Assembly: GCA_943737045.1 (NCBI GenBank) | Contig: CALSFV010000280.1 | Location: 62,001-126,000, forward strand | Direction: 5' to 3' | Length of the DNA: 64,000 nucleotides | From: Parapristionchus giblindavisi | Taxonomy: Eukaryota > Nematoda > Chromadorea > Rhabditida > Diplogasteridae | In this document: positions 27,214 through 36,562 of the stretch, in pieces | Numbering within the stretch: position 1 is the stretch's first letter | Layout of the letters: every line of letters starts with the position of its first letter | Made by a program: the position numbers and the translations under genes | Notes under the pieces: generated by a model | The model's database searches: none | The model's input: only the letters and a program-made list of their open reading frames with translations | Told to the model about the DNA's origin: nothing

Positions 27214-27972
27214 TATATATATATATCTACGTGTATTAGTATTATTGTTCTTTGTTTTCTCTCTTGTCTAAATTATGTTTCTAATAATCATGCCAAAAAT
27301 ATTCAGAATAGGTAAAATAAATTTTTTGTCATATATTGTTCTTGTTTTTCTTTTCTCGAACACACCAGAACAGAAGACACTCTGATCTCCGTGGTGCTCC
27401 TACTATATTCATGACTATTCCTTCTCCCTTTCCTCCTCCTTCTTCTTCTTTTTAGGCTCTCGCCATAGTTTTGCCCGTTTATAAGCGCTCATTCACTTTA
27501 TTAGTGTACAATCCTAACTAACGTGGCCGAAATCTATACTATGCTTTCGTATTTTTGATGGTTTTATGGATCATAGATCAAAGATCAAGTATCACACAAT
27601 TGTACAAGAACGACAAAAGTACATGAAAGATGGTAGATCAAATCTTACATGTACCCTCTCAAAAACCAGCAAAAACAAAGAAAAAAACAGGAAAAAAACC
27701 ACTACTCGTTTTGCGCACTCTCCTAATATTTTTCGTTATCTTTAAGAATTTTGGCACTGTGCAAAAAATGTCTTGCTGTCTGCACTCTCACACCCCGCGT
27801 GCCCTCTTATCAGGTCTCTAACGTGGTCAAACGCGTTCGACGTGCTCAAAAACGTGTTCAAACATGTTCGATGATATCACCGTAGCCTTCGTCTACTCTG
27901 TTATTTATTCTTCCTCTTTTTCCTCTTTGCCATTCTATTTCAGAAAGAAGATACGCTTAAAAGGGATGTAGT

Positions 27973-28012
27973 ATGTCTCTCCCTCTCCCTCTCCCTCTCC
28001 CTCTCCCTCTCC
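27973..28012. repeat. (CTCCCT)n hexanucleotide array
   Basis: Seven to eight perfect units. Similar CCCTCT or GAGGGA arrays occur at 28618-28667, 30830-31050, 33015-33170, 33550-33665, 34380-34620 and 35771-35801. Confidence 0.9.
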
Positions 28013-28264
28013 CACGGACTTCTCGCATTACCCTGTGTCGTGAGCGCTTGATTTTCCTCGTATCGCCCCGCCCCCTTCATCTCAATTATGCCAATGCTCT
28101 TTACATAATTGTGTGTGTGTTTCACTACTTTCTTTTTTAACGCGGAGTGTTTTATCCATTTAACACCGGGTCTTATATTTCGTCAGAAGAACACACCGCG
28201 TTTTTGCCTGCTATTGATCGTTCCTTCAACCGTTCCCTACGTTTTGAGCGGGAGCAGCGGGGAT

Positions 28265-28500
28265 GGTCCGAGACTAACCCAGGGTAGTCTTTACGTAACT
28301 AAGAGTTTTTAAAAACTAACCCAGGGCAGTCTGTACGTAACTAAGAGTTTTGCAAAACCAACCCTGGGTAGTTTGTAGGTAACCGAGAATTTTTATAACT
28401 AACCCAGGGAATTCTGAATGCAACACGGGGTAGTTTGAAACTAACCCAGGGTAGTCTGAAGGTAACGCAAAGTTTTTCAAACTAACCCAGGGTAATGCCT
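28265..28500. repeat. minisatellite of about 43 bp (ACTAACCCAGGGTAGTCTG units)
   Basis: Five to six units start with ACTAACCCAGGGTAGTCTG or a variant and continue TACGTAACTAAGAGTTTT. Adjacent units differ at several bases. No open frame follows the period. Confidence 0.85.
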
Positions 28501-28617
28501 TCGATTAAAAAGATTGCTCTATTTCTACCTTTTCAATTACAATTCTGCTACTTCCTCAATTTGTTTTATTCCCTCAGGACTCATCGCTGCAAGGTTCATT
28601 GGGGTAAGTGGACTTTT

Positions 28618-28667
28618 GAGGAAGAGGGAGAGGGAGAGGGAGAGGGAGAGGGAGAGGGAGAGGGAGG
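28618..28667. repeat. (GAGGGA)n hexanucleotide array
   Basis: About eight units, the reverse complement of the CTCCCT arrays nearby. Confidence 0.9.
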
Positions 28668-28783
28668 AAGGTAAAACGCAGCTACAAACATGGAGAAATT
28701 CTTCGGATCTTATCAATAAATCAGTTTTTTCACCAGTCGGCAGACTCGCTTAGATTCACACGCAACATGAAGTGATTGGGAAG

Positions 28784-28863
28784 ATGGAAGGGGGAGGGAC
28801 GGGAGAGGGGGGAGAGAGAGAGAAAGAGAGAGAGAAAGGGGAGAGAGTGCGAGAGGAGGAGAT

Positions 28864-28899
<36 letters not shown>

Positions 28900-28918
28900 A
28901 GAAGGAGAGAGAGAGAGT

Positions 28919-29009
<91 letters not shown>

Positions 29010-29028
29010 AGAAGGAGAGAGAGAGAGT

Positions 29029-29071
<43 letters not shown>

Positions 29072-29092
29072 GGAGGGAGGAGGGGAGGGGAA
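28784..29092. repeat. GA-rich low-complexity block
   Basis: A 300-bp polypurine tract dominated by GAGAGA and GAGGGA. Within it a segment of about 110 bp (AGAGAAGGAGAAGGAGAGAG followed by GTGAGAGAAAGAGA) is duplicated. Long frames on both strands (Arg/Glu or Ser/Leu runs) are artefacts. Confidence 0.95.
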
Positions 29093-29261
29093 ATTGAGGG
29101 AGTGGGAATGTGAATTCACCATCATTCGTCTTCATCGTTTTATTTAAATGTTTACTTTTTTTTCAAAAATTATTATATTTCCTACCTATAATAATCATAG
29201 CTAGTGACTAGGTAAAGTAGGGTCGAAGAAGAGATTACACATCTCGAGCAGTACTTCGCTG

Positions 29262-29345
29262 GCTACATTTTATTTATTTATCGTACACCGCAAAGGTGTT
29301 TCAACAAGTACAGAATGTTCGAGTGCAAGAAAAAAATATGTGAGA
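29262..29345. repeat. direct repeat, first copy
   Basis: TTATTTATTTATCGTACACC continuing to GTTTCAACAAGTACAGAATG and AAAAAAATATGTGAGAGAAT is repeated at 29708-29792, about 445 bp further on. Confidence 0.75.
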
Positions 29346-29520
29346 GAATAAAAATTATTAAAAGAGAGGTGGATGGGGATGGGGGGGAAGGTGAGAGATC
29401 AAAACATTTTATTATAGACAAAGCATGCGAGAGAGAGTTTGATCGGAGCGGAGTTTCATTAACGCGTTCCTCTAATAGAATACAATACAGCTCTGGTATG
29501 CAGGCAACGCTTTATGGTGT

Positions 29521-29640
29521 CTAGACGTAGCGGCCGAAACACGATAAGGCACATTGCTAGTTAACTTATTTAATCAAAAATTTATATTTAAAGTGCATGC
29601 ATACTTATTCTTGTACATCTATTAATAATATTAATTTAAA
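29521..29640. repeat. GACGTAGCGGCCGAAACAC dispersed repeat
   Basis: The block starts at GACGTAGCGGCCGAAACACG and runs to GTGCATGCATACTTATTCTT. Related copies lie at 48822-48930 (whole) and 53590-53710 (right part). The complement TGTTTCGGCCGC appears alone at about 30298. Confidence 0.6.
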
Positions 29641-29643
29641 TGC

Positions 29644-30190
29644 TCCTATCTTTGCCTACGAGAGAGTATTGACAATGCGGAGAGTGATTTGATTTTGATT
29701 TAAAACACATTTATTTTATTTATTTATTTATCGTACACCGCAAAGGTGTTTCAACAAGTACAGAGTGTTCGAGTGCAAGAAAAAAATATGTGAGAGAATT
29801 AAATTATTTATCAAGAGTAGGACTCTGATGTGCATGGGGGAAAAAAACTCTTCTTACTTCCGACAGAACACTGACGTTGGTCTTCATATGCGCGTCTTCC
29901 GATTTAACAAATCTTGAGTCTGAGAAGATCGACAAGCAGTTTGGGGTTGCCCGAAGAAGTTGGCTTCCCATCGGAGAGTATAAAACAACAAAAAAAACTA
30001 GCTCGTAAATACTCTCTCGTAGACAAAAGAAAACGAGAGAGAGTGTGATGAGTGCGGAGAGTTGCCATATTAGCGGTGTGCATTTAAAGCCACACCCCAA
30101 GCTTATTTTACTCTCTGCATTGGCAATACTCTCTCGTCCACGAAGAAAGCGAGAGAGTGTGGCCAGAGCGGAGAGTTTCAAATTAGCTTT
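29644..30190. repeat. cluster of three CTTTAAAGGC hairpin MITE copies
   Basis: A partial copy at 29644-29685 (GAGAGTATTGACAATGCGGA), then two adjacent copies at about 30000-30085 and 30086-30190, each with ACTCTCTCGTAGACAA or a variant and a GCGGAGAGTT arm. The direct repeat at 29708-29792 lies between. The 143-codon minus-strand frame across it is an artefact. Confidence 0.65.
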
Positions 30191-30825
30191 AATAAATGAA
30201 CAAATGAAAATGTAAAAGCATAGGATTGCATGCACGATAAGTATAAGTTTTGAGATGGGCGAACTTTTTCAATAATAATAATAATTGTGCTTCATGGTGT
30301 TTCGGCCGCTTTTAGAACATTCCTCATGTACGCAGTGGCATTTCCTTCCATTTATTATCTCGTTCCACTTGTACTCCTTCCATTCCGCCCTCTACCATAT
30401 GCGCTCTTTAGCAATGCGTGCGTCATCTAGCATATATATTCCCACACGATTCTGATTCGACGCCAAAGTCTAGTCTGGCCTTCCAATGACTGGCCAGAGA
30501 CTAGAGACCAATCCCGAAGGCTAGCTATCTATCTGGTCTGCTAGCTATCTGTCTGCCAGCTAATCTGTCTTTATAGTTTGGTGGAGAAATTTTGAGTTTA
30601 CAAGTTTTTGATCTAGAAAGATATCAATGTTCAGTAGCTATCTATCTTCTTTGCTAGCTATCTGTCTGGTTGGCAAGCTAGCTTCATTAATCTCACGACA
30701 TTTAATCTCCTCCTGGGAAAGTTTTGCACGATCTGTAAGAAAGAATAATAGGAATGTAGGGAAAGAGTGGAATTGAAAATTAAGTAGTCATTAAGTAAAA
30801 GCATACTTTCCTTGTCTCCCTCCGT

Positions 30826-30896
30826 CTCATTCTCGCTCTCTCCCTCGCGCTCTTCCTTTCTCTCGAGCTCTCCCTCTTCCTCTCCCTCTCCCTCCC

Positions 30897-30933
<37 letters not shown>

Positions 30934-31052
30934 TCTATCACTCCCTCTCTCTCCCTCTCCCTCTCCCTCTCTCTCCCTCTCTCCCTCTCCTTCTCCCTCT
31001 CTCCTTCTCTCCTTCTCTCCCTCTCCCTCTCCCTCTCCTTTTGCCTCCCTCA
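30826..31052. repeat. CT-rich low-complexity block
   Basis: A polypyrimidine tract of CTCTCC and CCCTCT units about 220 bp long. The 226-codon and 110-codon frames across it are Glu/Arg/Gly- and Ser/Pro-rich artefacts. A GATCTTTGATCTTTGATC run follows at about 31135-31190. Confidence 0.95.
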
Positions 31053-31314
31053 TATCGCATTCATCTTCCATTCTATGGCCTTTCCAATGGCAACTATTTA
31101 CGGAAGAGGAAGCGCATCCTGGTCTGCGTTCTTTTGATCTTTGATCTTTGATCTTTGGACTTTGATCTTTGTTCTCTGATCTTTGATCTTCGACTTTCTT
31201 GCGGACTTTTTGAAATTCATAACTACTCCGTGTTGGCCATTCTTGTCCGTTAATAAAATGCGAAAGTGTGGCCAAAAAAACCTGAGCGTTCATTTGAATA
31301 AAAAACCCGTGCTG

Positions 31315-31415
31315 ATTTGCAACTCTCCCCTTTGGCAATACTCTCTCGCAGACAAAGAAGGCGAGAGAGCGTGGCCAGAGAGGAGATTTTCAAATTATCT
31401 GGGGCGTGCCAATCT
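31315..31415. repeat. CTTTAAAGGC hairpin MITE, copy
   Basis: CAACTCTCCCCTTTGGCAAT at the left and GGCCAGAGAGGAGATTTTCA at the right, around CTCTCGCAGACAAAG. Confidence 0.65.
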
Positions 31416-31756
31416 ATTTTTACAAAAAAAAGTTGATGGTCATTCTATTTATTGTACTAAATCTGAATTATTCAATGAAAAGAATAAATAATAATCTCAG
31501 AAGAAGAAAGGAGGGGAACGAATAACAAAAGAACAATGAGAGACGGTATGAATTGACTTATTTATCTCTCCCTCTCTCTCTCTCCCTCCCTCTTTCTTTA
31601 TCTCTCTCTCCCTCTCCCTCAGAAATCTCTCCCTCTCTCTTATTCCCTGAGAATCTTATGACTCAAAGTCGGCAGTACTATGAAATTCTCTTACGTTCGC
31701 TGTATTTTACCGAGCATACTCGAATCACCGTATCTGCTGTGCGCTATTTTCCTCTT

Positions 31757-31881
31757 GTTAAAGCCACACCCCAAGCTAATTTGAATCTCTCCGCTCTGGC
31801 AATGTTCTCTCGCTTTCTTTATCTACGAGAGAGTATTGCCAATGCGGAGGGTAAAGTTAGCATGGGGTATCCCTTTAAGTG
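31757..31881. repeat. CTTTAAAGGC hairpin MITE, full-length copy
   Basis: TTAAAGCCACACCCCAAGCT at the left and AGCATGGGGTATCCCTTTAA at the right give a full unit of about 125 bp. Confidence 0.75.
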
Positions 31882-32269
31882 GTTCTCACGGCGGCACTAT
31901 GTCGGATGAGAACCGGTGAATAAGAAGCGACTGGATGATGGCCATTGGCATATGAGAGACAAGCGCTAATGAATAGACTAAAGTCTTGCATACTGTGTTA
32001 TCTTCATTTATTGATGGTATATGATATGGATTGCTATGTGAGACCAGTAAGAGAATGAAGGATTAGTGAATTGTTTATTGGCAGACGTTTCGAGACTAAC
32101 GTCTCATCATCAGTGCAGGGATTACCTTTAAAGACTAAAGTATTCAAATGGTTATCATCCAGTCGGTTATTATTCATCGGTTCTCATCTCACCTAAACCG
32201 TTCTAACTTTCAAACTGAAGAGAATACTGTGTAATGTGTCCTAGTTCGATTGCTCTAAGCTATGGTCAT

Positions 32270-32425
32270 TCTCTCTCGAGGAAAATCACGGTATGGTGGT
32301 GCACCATGGTGTCCTTTTTTTTAAACCGACTGTGCTTTCTCACTTTTGCGTGCTCTTTTTTGTTCTTTCTCCCTCTCTGTCACACCATGAATGACCGTTC
32401 TCGAAACGTTGCGCTTCAATTACCA
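32270..32425. repeat. CACGGTATGG / CTCACTTTTGCGTGCTC repeat
   Basis: Shares AATCACGGTATGGTGGTGCA and TCTCACTTTTGCGTGCTCTT with the MITE at 10303-10492. The TIR is degraded here (TCTCGAGGAAAA and TTCTCGAAACGTTG). Confidence 0.45.
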
Positions 32426-32501
32426 TTTCGTTTTCGTTTTGTCTCAAATGTCGCGCTAACGCGATACATGAAATCGCCACGCTATCTGCGCCTAGCAACA
32501 C

Positions 32502-32640
32502 ACAGAAAAGAGGTGTAACTCACAGCACATAAGACCTGTGAAATGTTATACTTAACACTTTTTGAGCTATTTCACACCCAAAAAGTGTTAAATATAATAG
32601 TTCACAGGTCTTATGTGCTGTGGGTTACACTTTTTCTATG
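32502..32640. repeat. hairpin MITE (ACACAG...GTGTTA family)
   Basis: CTCACAGCACATAAGACCTG at the left and CAGGTCTTATGTGCTGTGGG at the right pair around AACACTTTTTGAGCTA. The closest relative is 38083-38229. Confidence 0.75.
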
Positions 32641-32805
32641 CTCTGGTAATTCAAAACTTAAAGCCTACTTAAAATACGTCATACACTTGAAGTTTACTTT
32701 AAGTCTACCTCAAGTGAGTGACGTCACATTTTCACTTTAAGTAGACTTACAAGTCTACTTAAAGTGAAAATGTATGTAGACTTCAAGTTTTGAAATACCC
32801 AAGTG
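32636..32805. repeat. CTCTGGTA-ended hairpin MITE, third copy
   Basis: CTCTGGTAATTCAAAACTTA at the left and CAAGTTTTGAAATACCCAAG at the right. Inner ACTTTAAGTAGACTTACAAG units are mirrored. Confidence 0.6.
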
Positions 32806-33014
32806 TGTGTAGGTCGTCCAGCCGCTCACTCGAGACGCCGTTGTGCTTCTAACATGTGCTCTAGTCTTGTCACCCGCGTTGATTAGCCCAATTCCCATAT
32901 AGACAAACAACCAGTTATTATTATTATTTATAGGGAGGTTTTTTGCGTTCTCCTCACTCTTCTCCTACATGCCTTATCGCAGAATTTCCCTGACTTTTTT
33001 CCCGGTCTAGATCC

Positions 33015-33255
33015 CAATATCTCTCCCTCTCCCTCTACATCTCTCCCTCTCCCTCTCCCTCTACATCTCTCCCTCTCCCTCTACATCGCTCCCTCTCCCT
33101 CTACATCTCTCCCTCTCCCTCTACATCTCTCCCTCTACATCTCTCCCTCTCCCTCTCCCTCTCCCCTCCTCTCTCTCTCTCTCTCCTTACAAATTTCCCT
33201 CTACATCTACGTCTTCATTTCTCTCTCTCTGCCTCTCCCTCTTCTTCTCCTTTTT
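33015..33255. repeat. CT-rich array (CTCTCCCTCTACAT)n
   Basis: ATCTCTCCCTCTCCCTCTAC-type units repeat about seven times, then degenerate CTCTCT runs. Further CT-rich arrays are at 33550-33665 and 34380-34620. No gene is supported in 32,800-36,560. Confidence 0.9.
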
Positions 33256-33999
33256 TCTCTCCCTCTCGCCTCTTCATCTTTCCCTATCAACATCTCCTCA
33301 TATCGCTCCATCATTCTCCATTTTCCGTTCCGATTTGCGCCCACATTCCGGTCTCGCGGAGACGACAATTTCCTGTTAATATCCGCATTTCGAAGACGTC
33401 TATCTAGTCTGACCCGATTATCGATCGATATGCACGACACAGTATCCCAAAGCTACCGTAATCCGCATAATTCCGTCCAGGACCTAAAATTCGGGAAATT
33501 GAAGCACACCATCTGTCATAAGATCATCAATCGTCACCCTTTCTTCCGGGCCTCTCCCTCTAGGATCTCTGCCTCTCCCTTTCTGTATCTCCCTCTCCCT
33601 TTCTCCCTCTCCCTCTCCTTTTCTGTATCTCCCTCTCCTTTTCTCCCTCTCCCTCTCCTTTTCTGCCAATGCAAGACAAATTCGTTTGTCACCGCTCACC
33701 ATGCGACTACTACTATCTACTACGGCTGATTTCTCGTCTCCCATCCTTCTTGGGGGAGGACAATGCAAGGAAATAGAGATCAAAGTTAATTTTAGCACTC
33801 CACCCCGCCCATATTTTACTGCTCACTTTGCTTTTGTTGTGTATTTTAGTTAGGGCCAACGGTTTTTGATAATAAACAGTCGCCAAACACAGTACTAATG
33901 TACTCAAAAATCACGAAAAAAATTAAAAGGAAAAAAAACTACGCTGAAAGTGTGAGTGAGCAAAACGTGGATAATATTCTCCGTTCTGTGTTTTTCTCC

Positions 34000-34130
34000 G
34001 ATAAAGCACACCCACAAGCTAATTGGATACTCTCTCCGCTCTGGTTGCGTGCTCTGACGGCCTACGTCTACGAGAGAGTGTTGCAAGAGCGAAGAGTCAA
34101 GAGAATACTATTTCCCCCCTATGTGGGCGG
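34000..34130. repeat. CTTTAAAGGC hairpin MITE, diverged copy
   Basis: AGCACACCCACAAGCTAATT at the left and GTCTACGAGAGAGTGTTGCA in the centre. The right arm has decayed. Confidence 0.55.
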
Positions 34131-35093
34131 AGTCTCAGATTTTTCGGTATGATTGAACTGTTCAATGTCGAATCTATTATCTTACTTATCAGACCTCCAA
34201 ATCTATCTTGCTTATCAGACATCCTAATCTATCTTTCTTATCAGACATCCAAACCCTTCTCGCTGGTCAGTACTCCTAATCAAACCACGCCCACTTTTCA
34301 GCTCGAACCACCTCTTCTCTATGCTCTATTAGGTCCTGCACTAACTTCGTTACCTCTCTGCCTCTCCTACCATCCCTTGTCTACCACTCCCTCTCCCTCT
34401 CCATCTCTACCTCTACCTCTCTCCCTCTCCCTCTACCTCTCTACCTCTCCCTCTCTAGTACTCCCTCTACCACTCCTTCTGACTCTGCCTCTACCTCTCT
34501 CCCTCTCCCTATCTACATCTCCCTCTCCCTCTCCCTCTACCTTTCCCTCTACCTCTCCCTCTACCTCTCCTTCTCCCTCTTTGCCTCTCCCTCTACCTCT
34601 CCCTCTCCCCTTTCTACTTCACCCTCTCCATCCCTCTCTACTTCTCCTTATATCCCCGTATCCTATTATTTCGTACCAACTCTTCTTCTTCTTCAAAACT
34701 CTATTTATTTAGCGTTGTGTCGTGTGCTGGCAGCGAGCCAAGAAATAAGAACGGTCTCTTTCTCTGACTCTCTCGTTTTCATGTGCTCTCTAACCACAAT
34801 TCTCTTTCTCTACCTTGTCCGACTCTCTCGTTTCGCGTGCTCTCTCATCTGTCTCTGACTTGTTCTTTGTGTGTCTTCAACTACTTTCCATGCTACATCA
34901 CTGATTATGCTGACCGTTCAGAAGGCGCGAAACTTCCCGTAAAACCATCATCAATTCTTTCATTGCAGCAATCAACTTTGCTTATAAATCAATAATCAAT
35001 AATCATAAAATAATAACCAATTAATTTATAAATTAATTGATTGATTTAATCAACTTTGCTACCATCGTCGTAGCATCGTAGTTATGTATATAA

Positions 35094-35328
35094 ATAGCAC
35101 GCTGTAAACTAAAAATTTTGCACCAGGTGCATGGCAATTTTCCGTCCACTTTTTGTCCACTTTTTCTGCTTCTTGTTCTCGTTTACCGGTCTGTTTATGC
35201 CACTTTGTGGCAATGAAAGTGGCATAATCAGACCGGTAAACGAGAACAAGAAGCAGAATAAGTGGACAAAAAGTGGACGGAAAATTGCCATGCACCTGGT
35301 GCAAAATTTTTAGTTTACAGCGTGCTAT
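35094..35328. repeat. near-perfect 235-bp hairpin
   Basis: Left arm ATAGCACGCTGTAAACTAAA, right arm TTTAGTTTACAGCGTGCTAT. The inner arms match over about 110 bp each (for example TTTGCACCAGGTGCATGGCA and its complement), leaving only a short loop near 35212. Three 60-81-codon frames over it are mirror images of each other and not genes. Confidence 0.85.
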
Positions 35329-35770
35329 ATCTCAATAAAGTAGGCCCGAAGAGATTAAGCACTCTCCGGATTGAATCTATCACTGGCCTAACAGTGATCT
35401 CCCGCAGGACTTCTTGCACCTAAAATAACGTTATTTACCTCACCTATTGCCCTTTAAAAATTGAAAATACCAAAGTAAAAATAAAAATGTCAGATCTAAA
35501 TGACACTGATTATCGTTGCATCTTTGGCATTATAATCCATCCTCTCTCTCCCCAGATGTTTTGTTTATGCTCCACTCTCCAATGGTGTCATGCATACGCA
35601 ATCATCACACACATATCCGACTACCGTAACCCTCCGATTCCTAGTACACTCTGATTTCCGATCGACTACTGACTTTATTTAAATGCGCCTCATCCGCCCG
35701 GCCACTATTCTCATTATGCACGGAATTATGCATAAGACTGCCATATTGAAAGGTCCGTGAGGATATATGG

Positions 35771-35801
35771 GGAGAGGGAGAGGGAGAGGGAGAGGGAGAG
35801 A
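35771..35801. repeat. (GGGAGA)n array
   Basis: Five units of GGGAGA. The stretch to 36560 also holds GTAAGTAAGT-type simple sequence (36160-36230) and otherwise nothing recognisable. Confidence 0.85.
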
Positions 35802-36562
35802 ATCAAGGAGAAGCGACTTTAAACGATGTATACTATAGTCTGATGCCGTTTGTTTCTTCTCTACACACTTTGTGGATAATGTCATTGTCCTTACATGTAG
35901 CTAATCTAAAGAAAAATTCTCGATGCGCTAAAAAAATCTCGTTGAAATTAGCGGAGCTAACGTTATCAACTGTGACAAGTTACACATATTAAGAATGTAA
36001 TAACACTTATCTTATCTAATAGCCAGCCATCATTATGATGGGAGTTCAAAAGAAGGAAAAGAAGGTCACAGAAAACTCCTCGTTATACACACTCTCTTGT
36101 CACTTTTCTTCCCTTCTTGATACTTTTGTACACCACGCGCGTAAACTAGTTCAGTAAACAAGTAAGTAAGTAAGTTAATAAACTAGCAATAAGTAAGTAA
36201 AGCAAGTACGTTAGGTAAGTTAGCTAAGTAAACAGCTAACTGTTACAACATTCAATTCATCCGCTAGCAGACATGTAAATACATTCGAATGGTGTAACTC
36301 AATCCTATCCGGTTCAAATCTATTTTACCACTCAAATAATTTATTCCTTTCCTCCTACCGTAACCCATATGATCTTCGATCTTTCAATTGTCTGATGATC
36401 TACCGTAATCCTCACAATCAAATACCGTAACATTGATCATTTGATCTTTGATCTCTTACCTACCATAATCGGTCTGTTGTTCTTCATTACCTATCCACCG
36501 TTGTCCATACCGTAATCGTTTCGTTGATCTTTGATCTCTATCACCTACCGTAACCCTTGCAG

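Noticed and set aside
28712..29135. Long Ser/Leu and Arg/Glu frames on both strands
   Set aside because: Pure GA/CT low complexity; no splice sites or conserved motif.
30658..31338. 226-codon minus-strand frame, Glu/Gly/Arg-rich
   Set aside because: It spans the CT-rich block and has no domain; the composition follows the repeat.
34023..34712. 229-codon plus-strand frame rich in Ser/Pro/Leu
   Set aside because: Made of CTCTCC and CTCTAC arrays after a decayed MITE.
36300..36330. B-box-like GGTTCAAATC as a tRNA gene
   Set aside because: No A box, no clover-leaf pairing upstream.
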